A program made the translations under genes and the position numbers. A DNA stretch of 64,000 nucleotides from assembly GCF_036567905.1 (NCBI RefSeq), contig NZ_DATCTO010000035.1:62001-126000 (forward strand), given 5' to 3'. The notes beneath the pieces were generated by a model. The model was not told the DNA's origin, searched no databases, and saw only the letters and a program-made list of their open reading frames with translations. The stretch is from Candidatus Binatus sp. GTDB lineage: Bacteria; Desulfobacterota; Binatia; Binatales; Binataceae. Below, in pieces: positions 23,174 to 34,392 of this stretch. Position 1 is the first letter of the stretch; each line of letters opens with the position of its first letter.

Positions 23174-24624
23174 GCAAGGCGTCGGACATCGCGGAAATTA
23201 TAAAACTCGATGCGGTCGCGCTTTCGAGCGCGATCAAGTCGAAGCGGGTCTCTTGCGTCGAGGTGATGAACGCGTATCTCGATCAGGTCGATCGCCTGAA
23301 CCCGCGCGTCAACGCGATCGTTTCGCTTTTGCCGCGGCAGGATCTGCTCGACCAGGCCAGAATTCGCGACGCGCAACTGGCTCGCGGCGAGCACCTTGGC
23401 TGGATGCACGGCTTTCCGCATGCGATCAAGGATCTCGAGCCGACCAGGGGCATCCGCACCACGATGGGCTCGCCGCTGCTCAAGAATTTTGTTCCGCCTG
23501 CGGACTCAATCCTGGTCGAGCGAATCAGGCTTGCGGGCGGGATCATTATCGGAAAAACAAACGTCCCGGAGTTTGGATTGGGATCGCAAACCTACAATCC
23601 CGTCTTTGGCACTACGCTCAACGCCTACGATCAATCGAAGACGTGTGGCGGTAGCAGCGGCGGCGCTGCCGTCGCGCTCGCGCTCAGGATGGTGCCAGTC
23701 GCGGACGGCAGCGATAACGGCGGCTCGCTCCGAAATCCCGCCGCGTTCAACAACGTGTTCGGATTGCGAACTTCGTTTGGCCGGGTTCCATCGCCGTTCA
23801 ACGAGGTCTTTATGCCGTCGATTTCGGTGCACGGCCCTATGGCGCGGACGGTGCCGGACCTCGCGATGTTTCTGTCGGTGATCGGCGGATACGACGCGCG
23901 CACGCCGCTTTCGATTCGCCAGCACCCGGCTGAGTTTGCGGGGCCGCTCGGGCGCGACTTCGAAGGGACGCGTATCGGATGGGTCGGAGACTTTGGCGGA
24001 CACATCCCGTTCGAATCAGGCGTGCTCGATCTCTGCAAAGGCGCGCTCAAGGTGTTCGAGGCGCTCGGATGCACGGTGGAACCCGCGACACCCGACTATC
24101 CGCTGGAGCCGGTGTGGAATAGCTGGCGCAAGATTCGGGCGTGGCAGATTGCAGCGATGCTCAACGGGGCCTATGCCGATCCTGCCAGGCGCGCGCTGAT
24201 GAAACCCGAACTGCAGTGGGAGGTCGAAAACGGCCTCGAGGCCGGCGCGTTGGAAATCGCGGACGCGCTCACGGTGCGCACGGCGTGGTATCAAGCGGTG
24301 CGCGGATTCTTCGAGAAGTATGATTTCATGATCGCGCCCGCCGGCCAGGTCTTTCCGTTTGACGCGGCGCTACATTGGCCCCAAGAGGTCGGCGGCGCAT
24401 CCATGGATACTTACCATCGCTGGATGGAAGTGATGATTCCGATCTCGATGTCGGGCTGCCCGGCGCTCGGCGCACCGGCCGGCTTCAACGAACGCGGGTT
24501 GCCGATGGGCATTCAGATTGTGGGCCCGAACCACGCCGAGCTGGCCTGCATGCAACTGGCGCATGCGTACGATCAGGCGGCCAACTGGGTGAAAAAGCGA
24601 CCGCCGCCATTACTAAGTAGCTAA
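23170..24624 (+). CDS. amidase-signature family hydrolase
   Basis: 484 residues from GTG 23170, which overlaps the kinase stop as GTGA; a longer open frame from 22840 overlaps the kinase gene and is not amidase-like. The Ser-cisSer-Lys triad is present: Lys87 in HAIKDLEPTRG, cis-Ser163 in CGGSSGGAAVALAL, and nucleophile Ser186 in GSDNGGSLRNPAAF. The C-terminal region (SMSGCPALGAPAGFNERGLP, MGIQIVGP) is typical. It hydrolyses a carboxamide; the substrate is unknown. Co-transcription with the kinase is very likely. Confidence 0.92.
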   Translation: MSKASDIAEIIKLDAVALSSAIKSKRVSCVEVMNAYLDQVDRLNPRVNAIVSLLPRQDLLDQARIRDAQLARGEHLGWMHGFPHAIKDLEPTRGIRTTMGSPLLKNFVPPADSILVERIRLAGGIIIGKTNVPEFGLGSQTYNPVFGTTLNAYDQSKTCGGSSGGAAVALALRMVPVADGSDNGGSLRNPAAFNNVFGLRTSFGRVPSPFNEVFMPSISVHGPMARTVPDLAMFLSVIGGYDARTPLSIRQHPAEFAGPLGRDFEGTRIGWVGDFGGHIPFESGVLDLCKGALKVFEALGCTVEPATPDYPLEPVWNSWRKIRAWQIAAMLNGAYADPARRALMKPELQWEVENGLEAGALEIADALTVRTAWYQAVRGFFEKYDFMIAPAGQVFPFDAALHWPQEVGGASMDTYHRWMEVMIPISMSGCPALGAPAGFNERGLPMGIQIVGPNHAELACMQLAHAYDQAANWVKKRPPPLLSS

Positions 24625-24658
24625 CGAAGTGGCTATCAGGTCTGAATCGCCACATGAA

Positions 24659-27600
24659 TCATGCGCGCGAGTCGGCCGGCGCCGTTGTTGGGCGCCCCAG
24701 CGCCCGCCTCCACAGTTTCGACCATCCAGCGCTGAGCCGATCCATATACAGATAGATCACCGGCGTCGTGTAGAGCGTCAGCACCTGGCTCACCAGCAGT
24801 CCGCCAACGATCGCGATGCCAAGCGGGCGGCGCATCTCGGAGCCGGTGCCGGTGCCCAGCGCGAGCGGTAGCCCGCCGAGCAGCGCCGCCGCCGTGGTCA
24901 TCATGATCGGGCGAAAACGCAGCACGCACGCTTCGTAGATCGCGTCGTGCGGCGACTTGCCTTCGCCGCGTTGAGCCTCGAGCGCGAAGTCGATCATCAT
25001 GATCGCGTTTTTCTTGACGATACCTATCAGCAGGATGATTCCGATCAGCGCAATCACGCTCAGATCGATGTGGAACAGGAGCAGCGCGAGCATCGCGCCG
25101 ACGCCGGCCGAGGGCAGCGTCGAGAGAATCGTGATCGGATGGATGTAACTTTCGTAGAGAATGCCGAGCACGATGTACACGGCGAAGAGTGCGAAGAAGA
25201 TGAGGAAGCCTTCGTTCTTGAGCGAATCCTGGAACGCCTGTGCGGTCCCCTGGAATGTTCCGCGAATGCCGGCGGGCAGGTGAATCTGCGCCTCGGCTCG
25301 CGTGATCGCGTCAACCGCATCGCCCAGAGCGACTCCCGGCGCGAGATTGAACGAGATCGTCACGGAAGGAAACTGACCCTGGTGGTTAACCGCGAGTGCG
25401 GTCATTTCGGGCGCGAAGTGCGTGAAGGTGCCGAGCTTGACCAGCTGCCCCGTGTTGGAGCGCACGTAGATCAGGTCAAGCGACTCGGGGTTCTGCCAGA
25501 ACTGCGGCGCGACCTCCATCACGACATGGTACTGGTTCAGCGGCGTGTACATCGTGGAGACTTGCCGCTGCCCGAACGCGTCGTAGAGCGTATCGTCGAT
25601 CGCCTGTTGCGAGAGTCCCAGGCGCGAAGCAGTGTCACGATCGACTACGACGTTGGCCTCGAGGCCGCTATTCTGCTGATCGCTGCTGACGTCGGTGAGA
25701 ATGTGAACGGTGCGCAATTTCTTGAGCACCTTCGGCGCCCATTGGTTGAGCTCATTGAGGTCGTCGCTCTGCAGCGTGAACTGATATTGCGCGTTGCTGC
25801 CTCTGCCGCCGATGCGCAGATCCTGTGTGGCCTGCAGATAGAGATTGACGCCGGGGACGTGGGAGACCTCCTTGCGGATGCGGCCGATAACCAGATCGGC
25901 GCTGATTCTCCGCTCGCTCAAGGGCTTGAGGCCAATGTACAAGTTCGCGGTATTGGTTGCGCCACTGCCGCCGGTGAATGCGATCGCGTTGTCCACGGCC
26001 GGGTCTTTATCGATGGTTGCGACCAGTTCGGTAAGCCGATCGTGCATCGCCTGGAATGAAGTGTCCTGGTCGGCCTGCACCGCGCCCATCAGGCGCCCCG
26101 TATCCTGCTGTGGGAAGAATCCCTTGGGCACGACCATGAACAGAAAAATGCTCAGCGCGAGCGTCCCGAGCGCGACCAGCAGGGTAAGCGGCTGATGGTC
26201 CAGAACCCGCAACAGGCTGCTTTCGTAATGGTCCAGCATCCCCTTGAAAAAGCGCTCGCTCGCCTGGTACCAGCGGCCATGTTTCTCTTCGCCATGCGGC
26301 TTGAGCAACTGCGCGCTCATCATCGGCGTCGTGGTGAGCGAAATGACCAATGAAACGAGAACCGCGGCCGACAAGGTGACCGCGAACTCGCGGAACAGCC
26401 GGCCGACGATTCCGGACATCAGCAAAATCGGGATAAAGACCGCGACCAGCGAGATGCTGATCGAGATCACCGTGAAGCCGATGCCCGCGGCGCCCTTGAT
26501 CGCGGCTTCGAACGGCGCCATCCCCTGTTCGCGGTAGCGGGAAATGTTCTCGATAACGACAATTGCGTCGTCAACGACGAAGCCGGTGCAGATCGTAAGC
26601 GCCATCAGCGAGAGGTTGTCGAGGCTGTATCCGAGCAGGTACATCACGCCGAATGTTCCGACCAATGAAAGCGGAACGACCACTCCCGGAATCAACGTGG
26701 CGCGCAGATTGCGCAGGAACAGGAACACCACCATGATCACGAGCGCGGTAGAAATGCACAGCGTGAACTCGACGTCGCGCACCGAGGCGCGGATGGTGGT
26801 GGTACGGTCCAAGATTACGGAGAGCTTGATTGCGGGCGAGATCGAGGCGCGCAACTGGGGCAACGCAGCGTAAATTCGATCGACGGTATCGATGATGTTC
26901 GCGCCGGGCTGGCGGAAAATGATAACGCCGATGACGGGCTTGCCATCGAGCATCCCTGCGGCGCGGACGTTCTCGACTGAATCTCGAACCAATGCGATAT
27001 CGGAAAGCCGCACCGCGGCGCCATTGGTGTAGCGAACGATCAGCGGCTGGTAGTCCACGGCCTTGAGCAGCTGATCGGTCGTGCTCAGCCCCCAGGTTTG
27101 GTTAGCGTCCGCCACTTCGCCCTTGGGCCGGTTCGCATTGGCGGCGGCCAGGACCGTTCGCACATCCTCGAGACCGACGCCGAGGTTGCTCATCTGCGTT
27201 GGATTAAGTTCGACCCGGACACCGGGCAGCGCGCTTCCGCCGACCATCACCTGGCCGACGCCGTCTATTTGCGAAAGTTTCTGCTCAAGGATTGAATCAG
27301 CCGCGTCGTACATCATTCCCGGGCGTACGGCGTCCGAGGTCAGCCCGAGAATCAGGATCGGCGCATCGGCGGGGTTGACCTTTCGATAGGTCGGCTTGCT
27401 CGGCAGAGTCGACGGCAGTTGCCCCGCCGCGGCATTGATCGCGGCCTGCACGTCACGCGCGGCGGCGTCGATATTGCGGTTCAAGTCGAATTGCAAAACG
27501 ATGATGCTGGCGCCGAGATAGCTGGTCGAAGTCAGTTCCGTCAGACCCGCGATACGGCCGAACTGGCGCTCGAGCGGAGTCGCCACCGACGAAGCCATCG

Positions 27601-27772
27601 TCTCCGGACTCGCACCGGGCAACGCCGCCGTGACCAGAATCGTTGGGAACTCGACCTGCGGCAACGGCGCAACCGGAAGCAGCCGGAATGCGATCGCACC
27701 CCCGAGCGCGAGCGCAATGGTCAGCAGCGTGGTGGCGACCGGCCTGCGGATGAAGGGTTCGGAAATGCTCAT
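24659..27772 (-). CDS. RND efflux pump inner-membrane subunit (MdtC-like)
   Basis: 1037 residues with the usual RND layout: TM1 near residues 12-32 ([20 protein letters not shown]), large periplasmic loops, and TM2-6 and TM8-12 clusters (for example [20 protein letters not shown] with [13 protein letters not shown], the conserved Asp-Asp of the proton relay; and later [32 protein letters not shown]). It is the second of two tandem RND genes, as in mdtB-mdtC. It works as a proton-driven drug/metabolite exporter in a tripartite complex. The start overlaps the stop of the upstream pump gene by four bases. Confidence 0.93.
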   Translation of the reverse strand: MSISEPFIRRPVATTLLTIALALGGAIAFRLLPVAPLPQVEFPTILVTAALPGASPETMASSVATPLERQFGRIAGLTELTSTSYLGASIIVLQFDLNRNIDAAARDVQAAINAAAGQLPSTLPSKPTYRKVNPADAPILILGLTSDAVRPGMMYDAADSILEQKLSQIDGVGQVMVGGSALPGVRVELNPTQMSNLGVGLEDVRTVLAAANANRPKGEVADANQTWGLSTTDQLLKAVDYQPLIVRYTNGAAVRLSDIALVRDSVENVRAAGMLDGKPVIGVIIFRQPGANIIDTVDRIYAALPQLRASISPAIKLSVILDRTTTIRASVRDVEFTLCISTALVIMVVFLFLRNLRATLIPGVVVPLSLVGTFGVMYLLGYSLDNLSLMALTICTGFVVDDAIVVIENISRYREQGMAPFEAAIKGAAGIGFTVISISISLVAVFIPILLMSGIVGRLFREFAVTLSAAVLVSLVISLTTTPMMSAQLLKPHGEEKHGRWYQASERFFKGMLDHYESSLLRVLDHQPLTLLVALGTLALSIFLFMVVPKGFFPQQDTGRLMGAVQADQDTSFQAMHDRLTELVATIDKDPAVDNAIAFTGGSGATNTANLYIGLKPLSERRISADLVIGRIRKEVSHVPGVNLYLQATQDLRIGGRGSNAQYQFTLQSDDLNELNQWAPKVLKKLRTVHILTDVSSDQQNSGLEANVVVDRDTASRLGLSQQAIDDTLYDAFGQRQVSTMYTPLNQYHVVMEVAPQFWQNPESLDLIYVRSNTGQLVKLGTFTHFAPEMTALAVNHQGQFPSVTISFNLAPGVALGDAVDAITRAEAQIHLPAGIRGTFQGTAQAFQDSLKNEGFLIFFALFAVYIVLGILYESYIHPITILSTLPSAGVGAMLALLLFHIDLSVIALIGIILLIGIVKKNAIMMIDFALEAQRGEGKSPHDAIYEACVLRFRPIMMTTAAALLGGLPLALGTGTGSEMRRPLGIAIVGGLLVSQVLTLYTTPVIYLYMDRLSAGWSKLWRRALGRPTTAPADSRA

Positions 27773-30700
27773 GACGCTTGAGCCGGGACGGTCTCAGGAA
27801 CAACATCTCTTGTCCGCCACTTCGCCACTCGCGTCGCCAAACGGTCGAAGGTCAGGAAAATCACCGGCGTCGTGTAAAGCGTGAGCACCTGGCTCACGAG
27901 CAAGCCGCCGACGATTGCGATACCGAGCGGGCGGCGCAACTCGGAGCCGGTGCCGGTTCCCAGCGCGAGCGGCAATGCGCCGAGCAACGCCGCCATCGTG
28001 GTCATCATGATGGGCCGGAAGCGCAGCAGGCAGGCCTGGAAGATCGCCTCGCGCGGCGGCTTGCCTTCCTTGCGCTGAGCTTCAAGGGCGAAATCGATCA
28101 TCATGATTGCGTTCTTCTTCACGATACCTATCAGCAGGATGATGCCGATGAGCGCGATCACGTTTAGATCCTGACCGCAGATCATCAGAGCGAGGATCGC
28201 GCCGACGCCGGCCGAAGGCAGGGTCGAGAGAATCGTGACCGGGTGGATGTAACTCTCGTAAAGAACCCCGAGCACGATGTACACGGTGACCAGCGCCGCA
28301 AGGATTAGCAGCGGCTCGTTCTTCAACGACGCCCGGAACGCGGCGGCGGTGCCCTGGAACGAAGCCTCGATACTTGCCGGCATCCCGATTTCCTGGCGCG
28401 CTTGGTCGATCGCGGAGACCGCGTCGCCCAGCGAGTAGTCCGGGGCCAGATCGAAGGAGATTGTAACCGCGGGAAACTGGCCCTGATGGTTGACGACGAG
28501 CGGGGCCGCCCCCGGTTCGAAGTGGGTGAAGGCGCTCAGCGGCACCTCACCGCCCGCGGCTGAGCGAATATAGATATCATCAAGCGCGTGCGGACTGTTT
28601 TGAAACTCCGGCGCCACTTCGAGCACCACGTGATACTGATTCAACTGCGTGAAAATCGTCGACACCTGCCGCTGTCCGAAGGCGTCGTACAAGGTGTTGT
28701 CGATCAGATTTGGGGTGATACCCAGGCGCGAAGCCGTCAGCCGATCGATGACGATATGCTCCTGCTGGCCGCCGTTCTGCTGGTCGGTGGCGACGTTGCG
28801 CAGGGCGGGCAGCGTCTTGAGCTTATCCACGAGTTTGCCGGTCCAGAGACTCAATTCGCCGGCGCTTGGATCTTCGAGACTGTACTGATACTGCGTGCGG
28901 CTCACGCGGTCTTCGACCGTCAGATCCTGCACCGGCTGCAAGTACAGCGTCATCCCCGCGACGGTCGCCAACTTCGGCGCCAGGCGGTTGATAACCGTGC
29001 TGATATCCACCTGGCGCTGCTCGAGTGGTTTCAGGTTGATCAGTATTCGTCCGCTGTTGACGGTGGTGTTGGTGCCGTCAATTCCGACAAACGACGACAG
29101 GCTCTCCACCGCCGGGTCCTGCAAAATGATCCGCGCCAAAGCCTGCTGGCCGCGCACCATCGCGGCGAACGATACATTCTGCGGCGCTTCGGAAACGCCC
29201 TGTATAACCCCGGTATCCTCGACCGGAAAGAAGCCCTTGGGCACGACGATGTAGAGCACGATGGTCAGGACCAGGGTGCCGATCGCGATCAGCAGCGTTG
29301 CGGTTTCGCGTTCAAGAACCCACTCGAGCGTTCGGCCGTAAAGCGCGATGGTGTCTTTGAATACCTTTTCCGACCTGCGATAGAACCAGGTCTGCTCACG
29401 CTCGGGCGTATGCCGCAGCAGCTTCGCGCACATCATCGGCGTCAGCGTCAACGAGACGACCGCGGACATCAGGATCGTCACCGCTAGCGTGACCGCGAAC
29501 TCACGAAACAAGCGGCCGACGATATCGCCCATGAACAGCAGCGGAATCAGCACCGCGATCAGCGAGATGGTGAGCGAAAGAATGGTGAAGCCGATCTGCT
29601 CGGCGCCCTTGAGCGCGGCCTGAAGCGGCGGGTCGCCTTCCTCGATGAAGCGCGAGATGTTTTCGATCATCACGATCGCGTCGTCAACGACGAAGCCGGT
29701 CGAAATCGTAAGCGCCATCAGCGACAGGTTGTCGAGGCTGTAGCCGAGCAGGTACATCACGCCGAACGTTCCGATCAGTGAGAGCGGAACCGCGATGCTG
29801 GGAATGATCGTCGCCGACAGACTGCGCAGAAACAGGAAGATGACCATGACGACCAGCGCCACCGTCAGCATCAGCTCGAACTGCACGTCCGCCACCGAGG
29901 CGCGAATCGTGGTGGTGCGATCGGTCAGGATCTCGACCTTCACCGACGAGGGCAGCGAGGCCTGCAAGCGCGGCATCAGGGCCTTGATGCGGTCCACGAC
30001 GGCGATGATGTTGGCGCCGGGCTGGCGCTGAACGTTGACGATCACGGCGGGCGTGGTGTCCATCCACGCCGCGGCCTTGACGTTCTCCGCGTCGTCGATC
30101 GCGCCGGCGACATCGGAAAGCTTGACCGGTGCGCCGTTATGATAGGCGACGATCAGCGGCAGGTAGTCCTTGGCGGTCAGCAGCTGGTCGTTGGCGCCGA
30201 TCGTGTAAGCCTGCTGCTTGCCATCGAAGTTGCCCTTGGCCTCGTTGACGTTGGCGCTCGCGATCGCGGCGCGCAGGTCCTCAAGCGTAATTCCATACGA
30301 CGCGAGCGAGGTCGGATTGGCCTGTATGCGGACCGACGGTTTCTGGCCGCCGCCGATACTGACCAAGCCCACACCGGGCAGCTGCGAGATCTTCTCGGCC
30401 AGACGCGTGTCGGCCAGGTCTTCGACTTGCGGGAGCGGCAGTTCCTTCGACGTCAGCGCCAGGGTGAGAATCGGCGCGTCGGCCGGATTGGTCTTGCTGT
30501 AAACGGGCGGGTTCGGGAGATCCGCGGGCAGGTAGGTCGCGGCCGCGTTGATTGCCGCCTGTACCTCCTGCTCGGCAACGTCGATATTCAAGTTGAGGTC
30601 GAACTGCAGCGTGATGACCGAGCTGCCGAACGAGCTGTTCGAGGTCATCTGGGTAAGCCCGGGCACCTCTCCGAATTGCCGCTCGAGCGGCGCCGTCACC

Positions 30701-30885
30701 GAAGACGCCATCACGTCCGGACTCGCGCCCGGGTAAAACGTCATAACCTGGATGGTCGGATAGTCCACCTGCGGCAGCGCCGACACGGGCAGCTGCCCGT
30801 AGGCGACGAGCCCGGCCAGCATCAGCCCGACCATCAGCAGCGAAGTTGCAACCGGCCGGAGTATGAACGGGCGCGAAAGACTCAC
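27769..30885 (-). CDS. RND efflux pump inner-membrane subunit (MdtB-like)
   Basis: 1038 residues, paralogue of the next gene (both open with [20 protein letters not shown] or similar, and share [20 protein letters not shown] and [20 protein letters not shown]). The conserved [13 protein letters not shown] pair lies in TM4. The N-terminus [15 protein letters not shown] and the ensuing [20 protein letters not shown] are typical of MdtB. Its ATG overlaps the adaptor stop by four bases, so adaptor-pump-pump form one translationally coupled operon. Confidence 0.93.
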   Translation of the reverse strand: MSLSRPFILRPVATSLLMVGLMLAGLVAYGQLPVSALPQVDYPTIQVMTFYPGASPDVMASSVTAPLERQFGEVPGLTQMTSNSSFGSSVITLQFDLNLNIDVAEQEVQAAINAAATYLPADLPNPPVYSKTNPADAPILTLALTSKELPLPQVEDLADTRLAEKISQLPGVGLVSIGGGQKPSVRIQANPTSLASYGITLEDLRAAIASANVNEAKGNFDGKQQAYTIGANDQLLTAKDYLPLIVAYHNGAPVKLSDVAGAIDDAENVKAAAWMDTTPAVIVNVQRQPGANIIAVVDRIKALMPRLQASLPSSVKVEILTDRTTTIRASVADVQFELMLTVALVVMVIFLFLRSLSATIIPSIAVPLSLIGTFGVMYLLGYSLDNLSLMALTISTGFVVDDAIVMIENISRFIEEGDPPLQAALKGAEQIGFTILSLTISLIAVLIPLLFMGDIVGRLFREFAVTLAVTILMSAVVSLTLTPMMCAKLLRHTPEREQTWFYRRSEKVFKDTIALYGRTLEWVLERETATLLIAIGTLVLTIVLYIVVPKGFFPVEDTGVIQGVSEAPQNVSFAAMVRGQQALARIILQDPAVESLSSFVGIDGTNTTVNSGRILINLKPLEQRQVDISTVINRLAPKLATVAGMTLYLQPVQDLTVEDRVSRTQYQYSLEDPSAGELSLWTGKLVDKLKTLPALRNVATDQQNGGQQEHIVIDRLTASRLGITPNLIDNTLYDAFGQRQVSTIFTQLNQYHVVLEVAPEFQNSPHALDDIYIRSAAGGEVPLSAFTHFEPGAAPLVVNHQGQFPAVTISFDLAPDYSLGDAVSAIDQARQEIGMPASIEASFQGTAAAFRASLKNEPLLILAALVTVYIVLGVLYESYIHPVTILSTLPSAGVGAILALMICGQDLNVIALIGIILLIGIVKKNAIMMIDFALEAQRKEGKPPREAIFQACLLRFRPIMMTTMAALLGALPLALGTGTGSELRRPLGIAIVGGLLVSQVLTLYTTPVIFLTFDRLATRVAKWRTRDVVPETVPAQAS

Positions 30886-32147
30886 GGAGTACTCGCGGGC
30901 GGTATAGCCGCCGTCTGCACATTCACGTGCGATCCTTGCTGCAGCTTGTCCACCCCGTCGGTGACGACCATGTCGCCGGACGCAAGACCCTTGCCTATGG
31001 CGATCACGTCGCCCTGGGTTGCGGCCACGGTCACGCTGCGCATCTCGACGGTTTGGTCAGGCTTGACGACATACACAAACGAACCTTGCTGGCTGCGCTG
31101 GAGACCGGCCGCCGGGATCAGAATCGCATTGTGCAAAGTATTGACGAGCAGCTTCGCGTTGACGAATTGATTTGGAAACAGCGCGTTATCCTGGTTGGGA
31201 AAGGACGCCTTGAGCTTGATCGTGCCGGTGGACTGATCGATCTGGTTGTCGGTCGTGAGTAGCGTTCCGGCCGCGAGTTTGTGCTTGAAGTCACGATCGT
31301 AAGCCTCGACCGGCAACTGGGGGTCAGCCTTCATCGCGGTCTCGAGGCTTGGCAAATCGTCCTCCGGAATACCGAAATCAACCGCGATCGGCTGCAGCTG
31401 CGTGATCACCGCCAGACCGGTCGTGTCGGTGGCATGAATGATGTTGCCTACGTCCACCAACCGCAGCCCGACCCGGCCCGTGATCGGCGAAGTGATGCGG
31501 CTGTAAACCAGCTGAAGCTTGGCGTTGTCCACGGCGCCCTTATCGCTCTCGATCGAACCGGCGTACTGTCCGACCGCCGCTTGCTGGTTGTCGAGGTCCT
31601 GACGCGCGAGGACCTTTTGATCGTAAAGTTCCTGGTCGCGTGCGAGGAGAACCTTGGCGTTTTCGAGCGACGCCAGATCCTTCGCGAGCGTGCCCTCGGC
31701 CTGCTCGAGCTGCACCTGGTACGGACGCGGATCGATCTCAGCCAGCAGATCGCCGGCCTTTACTATTTGCCCCTCGGTAAAGTTTATCTTGTCGAGCGCG
31801 CCATCCACCCGGCTTTTGATGGTGACCGTGTTGTAGGCCGTCACCGTGCCGATCGCGGAGATGTACTGGTTCAAATCGCCGAGCTTCGCCGGCGCCGCTG
31901 CGACCGGAACAACGGTGTGTGCTGCGCCTGGAGGCGCCTGGGTGGCGGAATCAGAGCGGCTGCGGGCGATAAAAAAGTAAAGGCCAACTACCGCGACGGC
32001 CAAAACGACCAGCCACAGACGCCATCGTTGAATAGCTTTGTCGAGCCAACTGCGCACTTCAGCATCCTGTATAAATCGCGAGGCGTTAGGTTTTCCGGTC
32101 GCAGGGGCGTCTGAATCCATCATGTTCTCCGTCGCACTCGTCTCCAA
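30882..32147 (-). CDS. RND efflux periplasmic adaptor (HlyD/MdtA family)
   Basis: 421 residues. An N-terminal cytoplasmic segment and one membrane anchor (about residues 43-60, [16 protein letters not shown]) precede the lipoyl/barrel-sandwich domain ([20 protein letters not shown]), a coiled-coil hairpin ([20 protein letters not shown] onward) and the beta-barrel/MP domains ([20 protein letters not shown]). The layout matches MdtA. A second in-frame ATG eight codons downstream (MMDSD) could also be the start. It is the first gene of the leftward operon; no outer-membrane channel gene is found nearby. Confidence 0.93.
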   Translation of the reverse strand: METSATENMMDSDAPATGKPNASRFIQDAEVRSWLDKAIQRWRLWLVVLAVAVVGLYFFIARSRSDSATQAPPGAAHTVVPVAAAPAKLGDLNQYISAIGTVTAYNTVTIKSRVDGALDKINFTEGQIVKAGDLLAEIDPRPYQVQLEQAEGTLAKDLASLENAKVLLARDQELYDQKVLARQDLDNQQAAVGQYAGSIESDKGAVDNAKLQLVYSRITSPITGRVGLRLVDVGNIIHATDTTGLAVITQLQPIAVDFGIPEDDLPSLETAMKADPQLPVEAYDRDFKHKLAAGTLLTTDNQIDQSTGTIKLKASFPNQDNALFPNQFVNAKLLVNTLHNAILIPAAGLQRSQQGSFVYVVKPDQTVEMRSVTVAATQGDVIAIGKGLASGDMVVTDGVDKLQQGSHVNVQTAAIPPASTP

Positions 32148-32267
32148 GCAGGCAAGGACTGCTGCCGCATCTATTGTTGCAATTTTGGACCCGCCAGTCC
32201 ATATTTCAGATGAGGCCGGTGGAGGCGGCTACCGATCTACGAATCCAATGATCGCAGGTTTCCAATC
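32148..32267. promoter_or_regulatory. divergent promoter region with candidate TetR operator
   Basis: 120 bases between the adaptor and the TetR gene must hold both promoters. A short inverted repeat TGGAC (32186-32190), six bases, GTCCA (32197-32201) is the best visible operator candidate. No clear -35/-10 pair is assigned. Confidence 0.4.
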
Positions 32268-32903
32268 GTGAGCGTCAAGCGCCAGCCGGTTTCGCCGCCG
32301 ATTCGCCGCAAAGACGGCCGCGGCAGGCCGTCAACGCCGTTCATCCGCGAGAGAATCCTCCAGAGCGCCGCGGAACTCTTTGCCGAAAGGGAATTCGAGC
32401 TGGTCTTGATCGACGAGGTCGCCGCTCACGCCGGGGTCGGCAAGGGCAGCGTTTACCGCCAATTCAAATCGAAAGAGGAGCTCTACGCGGCCGCGGTAAT
32501 CAACGGATTCACCGAACTGCAGCGCGAAATTCGCTCGGCGCTGGCGGGATGCACGTCGATGCGCGAGCAAATCGCGACGATCGTGCGTCATGCCGTCAGA
32601 TTTTTCTGGAGCCGCCGCCAGTTCTTCGCCCTGCTGCGCGATCCCAAGGCGTTGCGGCCCCCACAGGAGCGCCAGTATCAGGCTCAGCGCAATGACTTGT
32701 CGCGATTGATCAGCGGAGTTCTCGACGAGGGCGTCAAGCGCGGTGCGATGAGGCCGGGTATCGACACTCGAATCGCGGCCGAATCGCTGCTGGGCATGAT
32801 GCGCGGGATCAACCGCTACGGTCGCGAGTACACGACCCCCGAGCGCGCGGTCGAGATCGTCACGTCGATCTTCCTCGACGGATGTGCCGTTGCCGCGCGA
32901 TAA
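32268..32903 (+). CDS. TetR/AcrR-family transcriptional regulator
   Basis: 211 residues from GTG 32268. A basic N-terminus is followed by the TetR DNA-binding domain (about residues 25-75: PFIRERILQSAAELFAEREF, ...VAAHAGVGKGSVYRQFKSKE), then an all-helical ligand-binding domain. It is divergent from the RND operon, the usual position for a local repressor of a drug pump, so it most likely represses that operon and itself. The inducing ligand is unknown. Confidence 0.9.
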   Translation: MSVKRQPVSPPIRRKDGRGRPSTPFIRERILQSAAELFAEREFELVLIDEVAAHAGVGKGSVYRQFKSKEELYAAAVINGFTELQREIRSALAGCTSMREQIATIVRHAVRFFWSRRQFFALLRDPKALRPPQERQYQAQRNDLSRLISGVLDEGVKRGAMRPGIDTRIAAESLLGMMRGINRYGREYTTPERAVEIVTSIFLDGCAVAAR

Positions 32904-32946
32904 CATTTTTTTGCCAATCGCCACTCATCTCGCGTAGGCTTTCGTC

Positions 32947-34362
32947 ATGGACAAGGCATCGATCCGAACTCACGTCGAGCGGCTTTGGGATGAATCCATC
33001 GTCGCCGAACTGACCGAGTACATTCGTATCCCCAACAAGTCGGTTGCGTTCGATCGCGACTGGAAAGCGCACGGTCACATGGACCGCGTCGTCGCGCGCT
33101 TCGAGGATTGGGCGCGCCGCCAGCCGATTCGCGCCGTCAAGCTGGAAGTCGTGAGGCTCGAGGGCCGGACCCCGCTGCTGTTCATCGAAATCCCCGGCGA
33201 CTCGAAGGATTGCGTGCTGCTCTATGGGCACATGGACAAGCAGCCCGAGATGTCGGGATGGCGCGAAGGGCTGGGCCCGTGGCAGCCGGTGCTCGACGGC
33301 GAGCGTTTGTATGGCCGCGGCAGCGCCGATGACGGGTACGCGATGTTCGCATGCATCGGTGCGATCGGCGCGCTGCAGGCGAACTCGATTCGACACGCGC
33401 GATGCGTGGTGATCATCGAGGCTTGCGAAGAAAGCGGCAGCTTCGATCTCCCGCACTACATCGCGCATCTGGCGCCCCGCATCGGGCAGCCGAGCCTGTG
33501 CATCGCGCTGGACTCGGGTTGCGGCAACTACGATCAACTTTGGTTGACCACGTCGCTGCGCGGCCTGGTCGGCGGGAAACTCCAAGTCGAGGTGCTCACC
33601 GAGGGGGTGCATTCGGGCGACGCCGGCGGAGTCGTGCCCGACAGCTTCCGCATCGTGCGCCAGTTGCTGAGCCGGGTCGAGGACGAGGCGACGGGGAAGG
33701 TGCTCGGGGGGGAATTTTACGCGTCGATCCCCGATGCGCGCCTGAAGCAGGCGGCCGCCACGGCCGCGGTGCTCGGCGACGACTTCCGCACGAAGCTTCC
33801 GTTCGTCGAGGGCGCGCGTCCCGTAAGCGACGATACGACGGAGCTCATCCTCAACCGCGCGTGGCGGCCGGCGCTCTCGATCATCGGCGCGGACGGGCTG
33901 CCGCCGACCGGCAACGCCGGCAACGTGCTGCGCGCGGGCACGGCGGTGAGTTTGTCGCTCAGACTGCCGCCGACGGTAGATCCAAAAGTCGCGTCGCAAA
34001 AGCTCAAAAACATTTTAGAGAAAGATCCGCCGTATGGATGCAAAGTGAGTTTCAAGGCGAACTGGGGCGCCAGCGGATGGAATGCGCCAGCACTATCGCC
34101 GTGGCTCGAGCGCAGCCTGGAGGCGGCCTCGAACGACTACTTCGGCAAGCCGGTTGCCTACATGGGCGAAGGCGGCACCATTCCATTCATGGGGATGTTG
34201 GGCGAGCGGTTCCCGCAGGCGCAATTTATGATCACCGGGGTGCTGGGACCTCACGCCAATGCCCACGGGCCCAACGAGTTTCTCCACATCCCAACCGCGA
34301 AGAAGGTGACTTGCTGCGTGGCGAAAGTGATCGCCGATCATTTCGCCCGGAGTACTAGTTGA
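32947..34362 (+). CDS. M20-family metallopeptidase
   Basis: 471 residues, cytoplasmic. Metal-site residues: His in LLYGHMDKQPEMSGW, the bridging Asp in GRGSADDGYAMFACIGAI, and Glu-Glu in IIEACEESGSFDL. GVHSGDAGGVVPDSFRIVRQ begins the lid/dimerisation domain, and a His in HGPNEFLHIPTAKK ends the metal site. The sequence belongs to the M20 dipeptidase group (CNDP-like). The exact substrate (peptide or N-acyl amino acid) is not readable. A start at ATG 32947 gives the usual length. Confidence 0.92.
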   Translation: MDKASIRTHVERLWDESIVAELTEYIRIPNKSVAFDRDWKAHGHMDRVVARFEDWARRQPIRAVKLEVVRLEGRTPLLFIEIPGDSKDCVLLYGHMDKQPEMSGWREGLGPWQPVLDGERLYGRGSADDGYAMFACIGAIGALQANSIRHARCVVIIEACEESGSFDLPHYIAHLAPRIGQPSLCIALDSGCGNYDQLWLTTSLRGLVGGKLQVEVLTEGVHSGDAGGVVPDSFRIVRQLLSRVEDEATGKVLGGEFYASIPDARLKQAAATAAVLGDDFRTKLPFVEGARPVSDDTTELILNRAWRPALSIIGADGLPPTGNAGNVLRAGTAVSLSLRLPPTVDPKVASQKLKNILEKDPPYGCKVSFKANWGASGWNAPALSPWLERSLEAASNDYFGKPVAYMGEGGTIPFMGMLGERFPQAQFMITGVLGPHANAHGPNEFLHIPTAKKVTCCVAKVIADHFARSTS

Positions 34363-34392
34363 TTAGCTAGTCAATTCGCGACAGAGGCGGCG

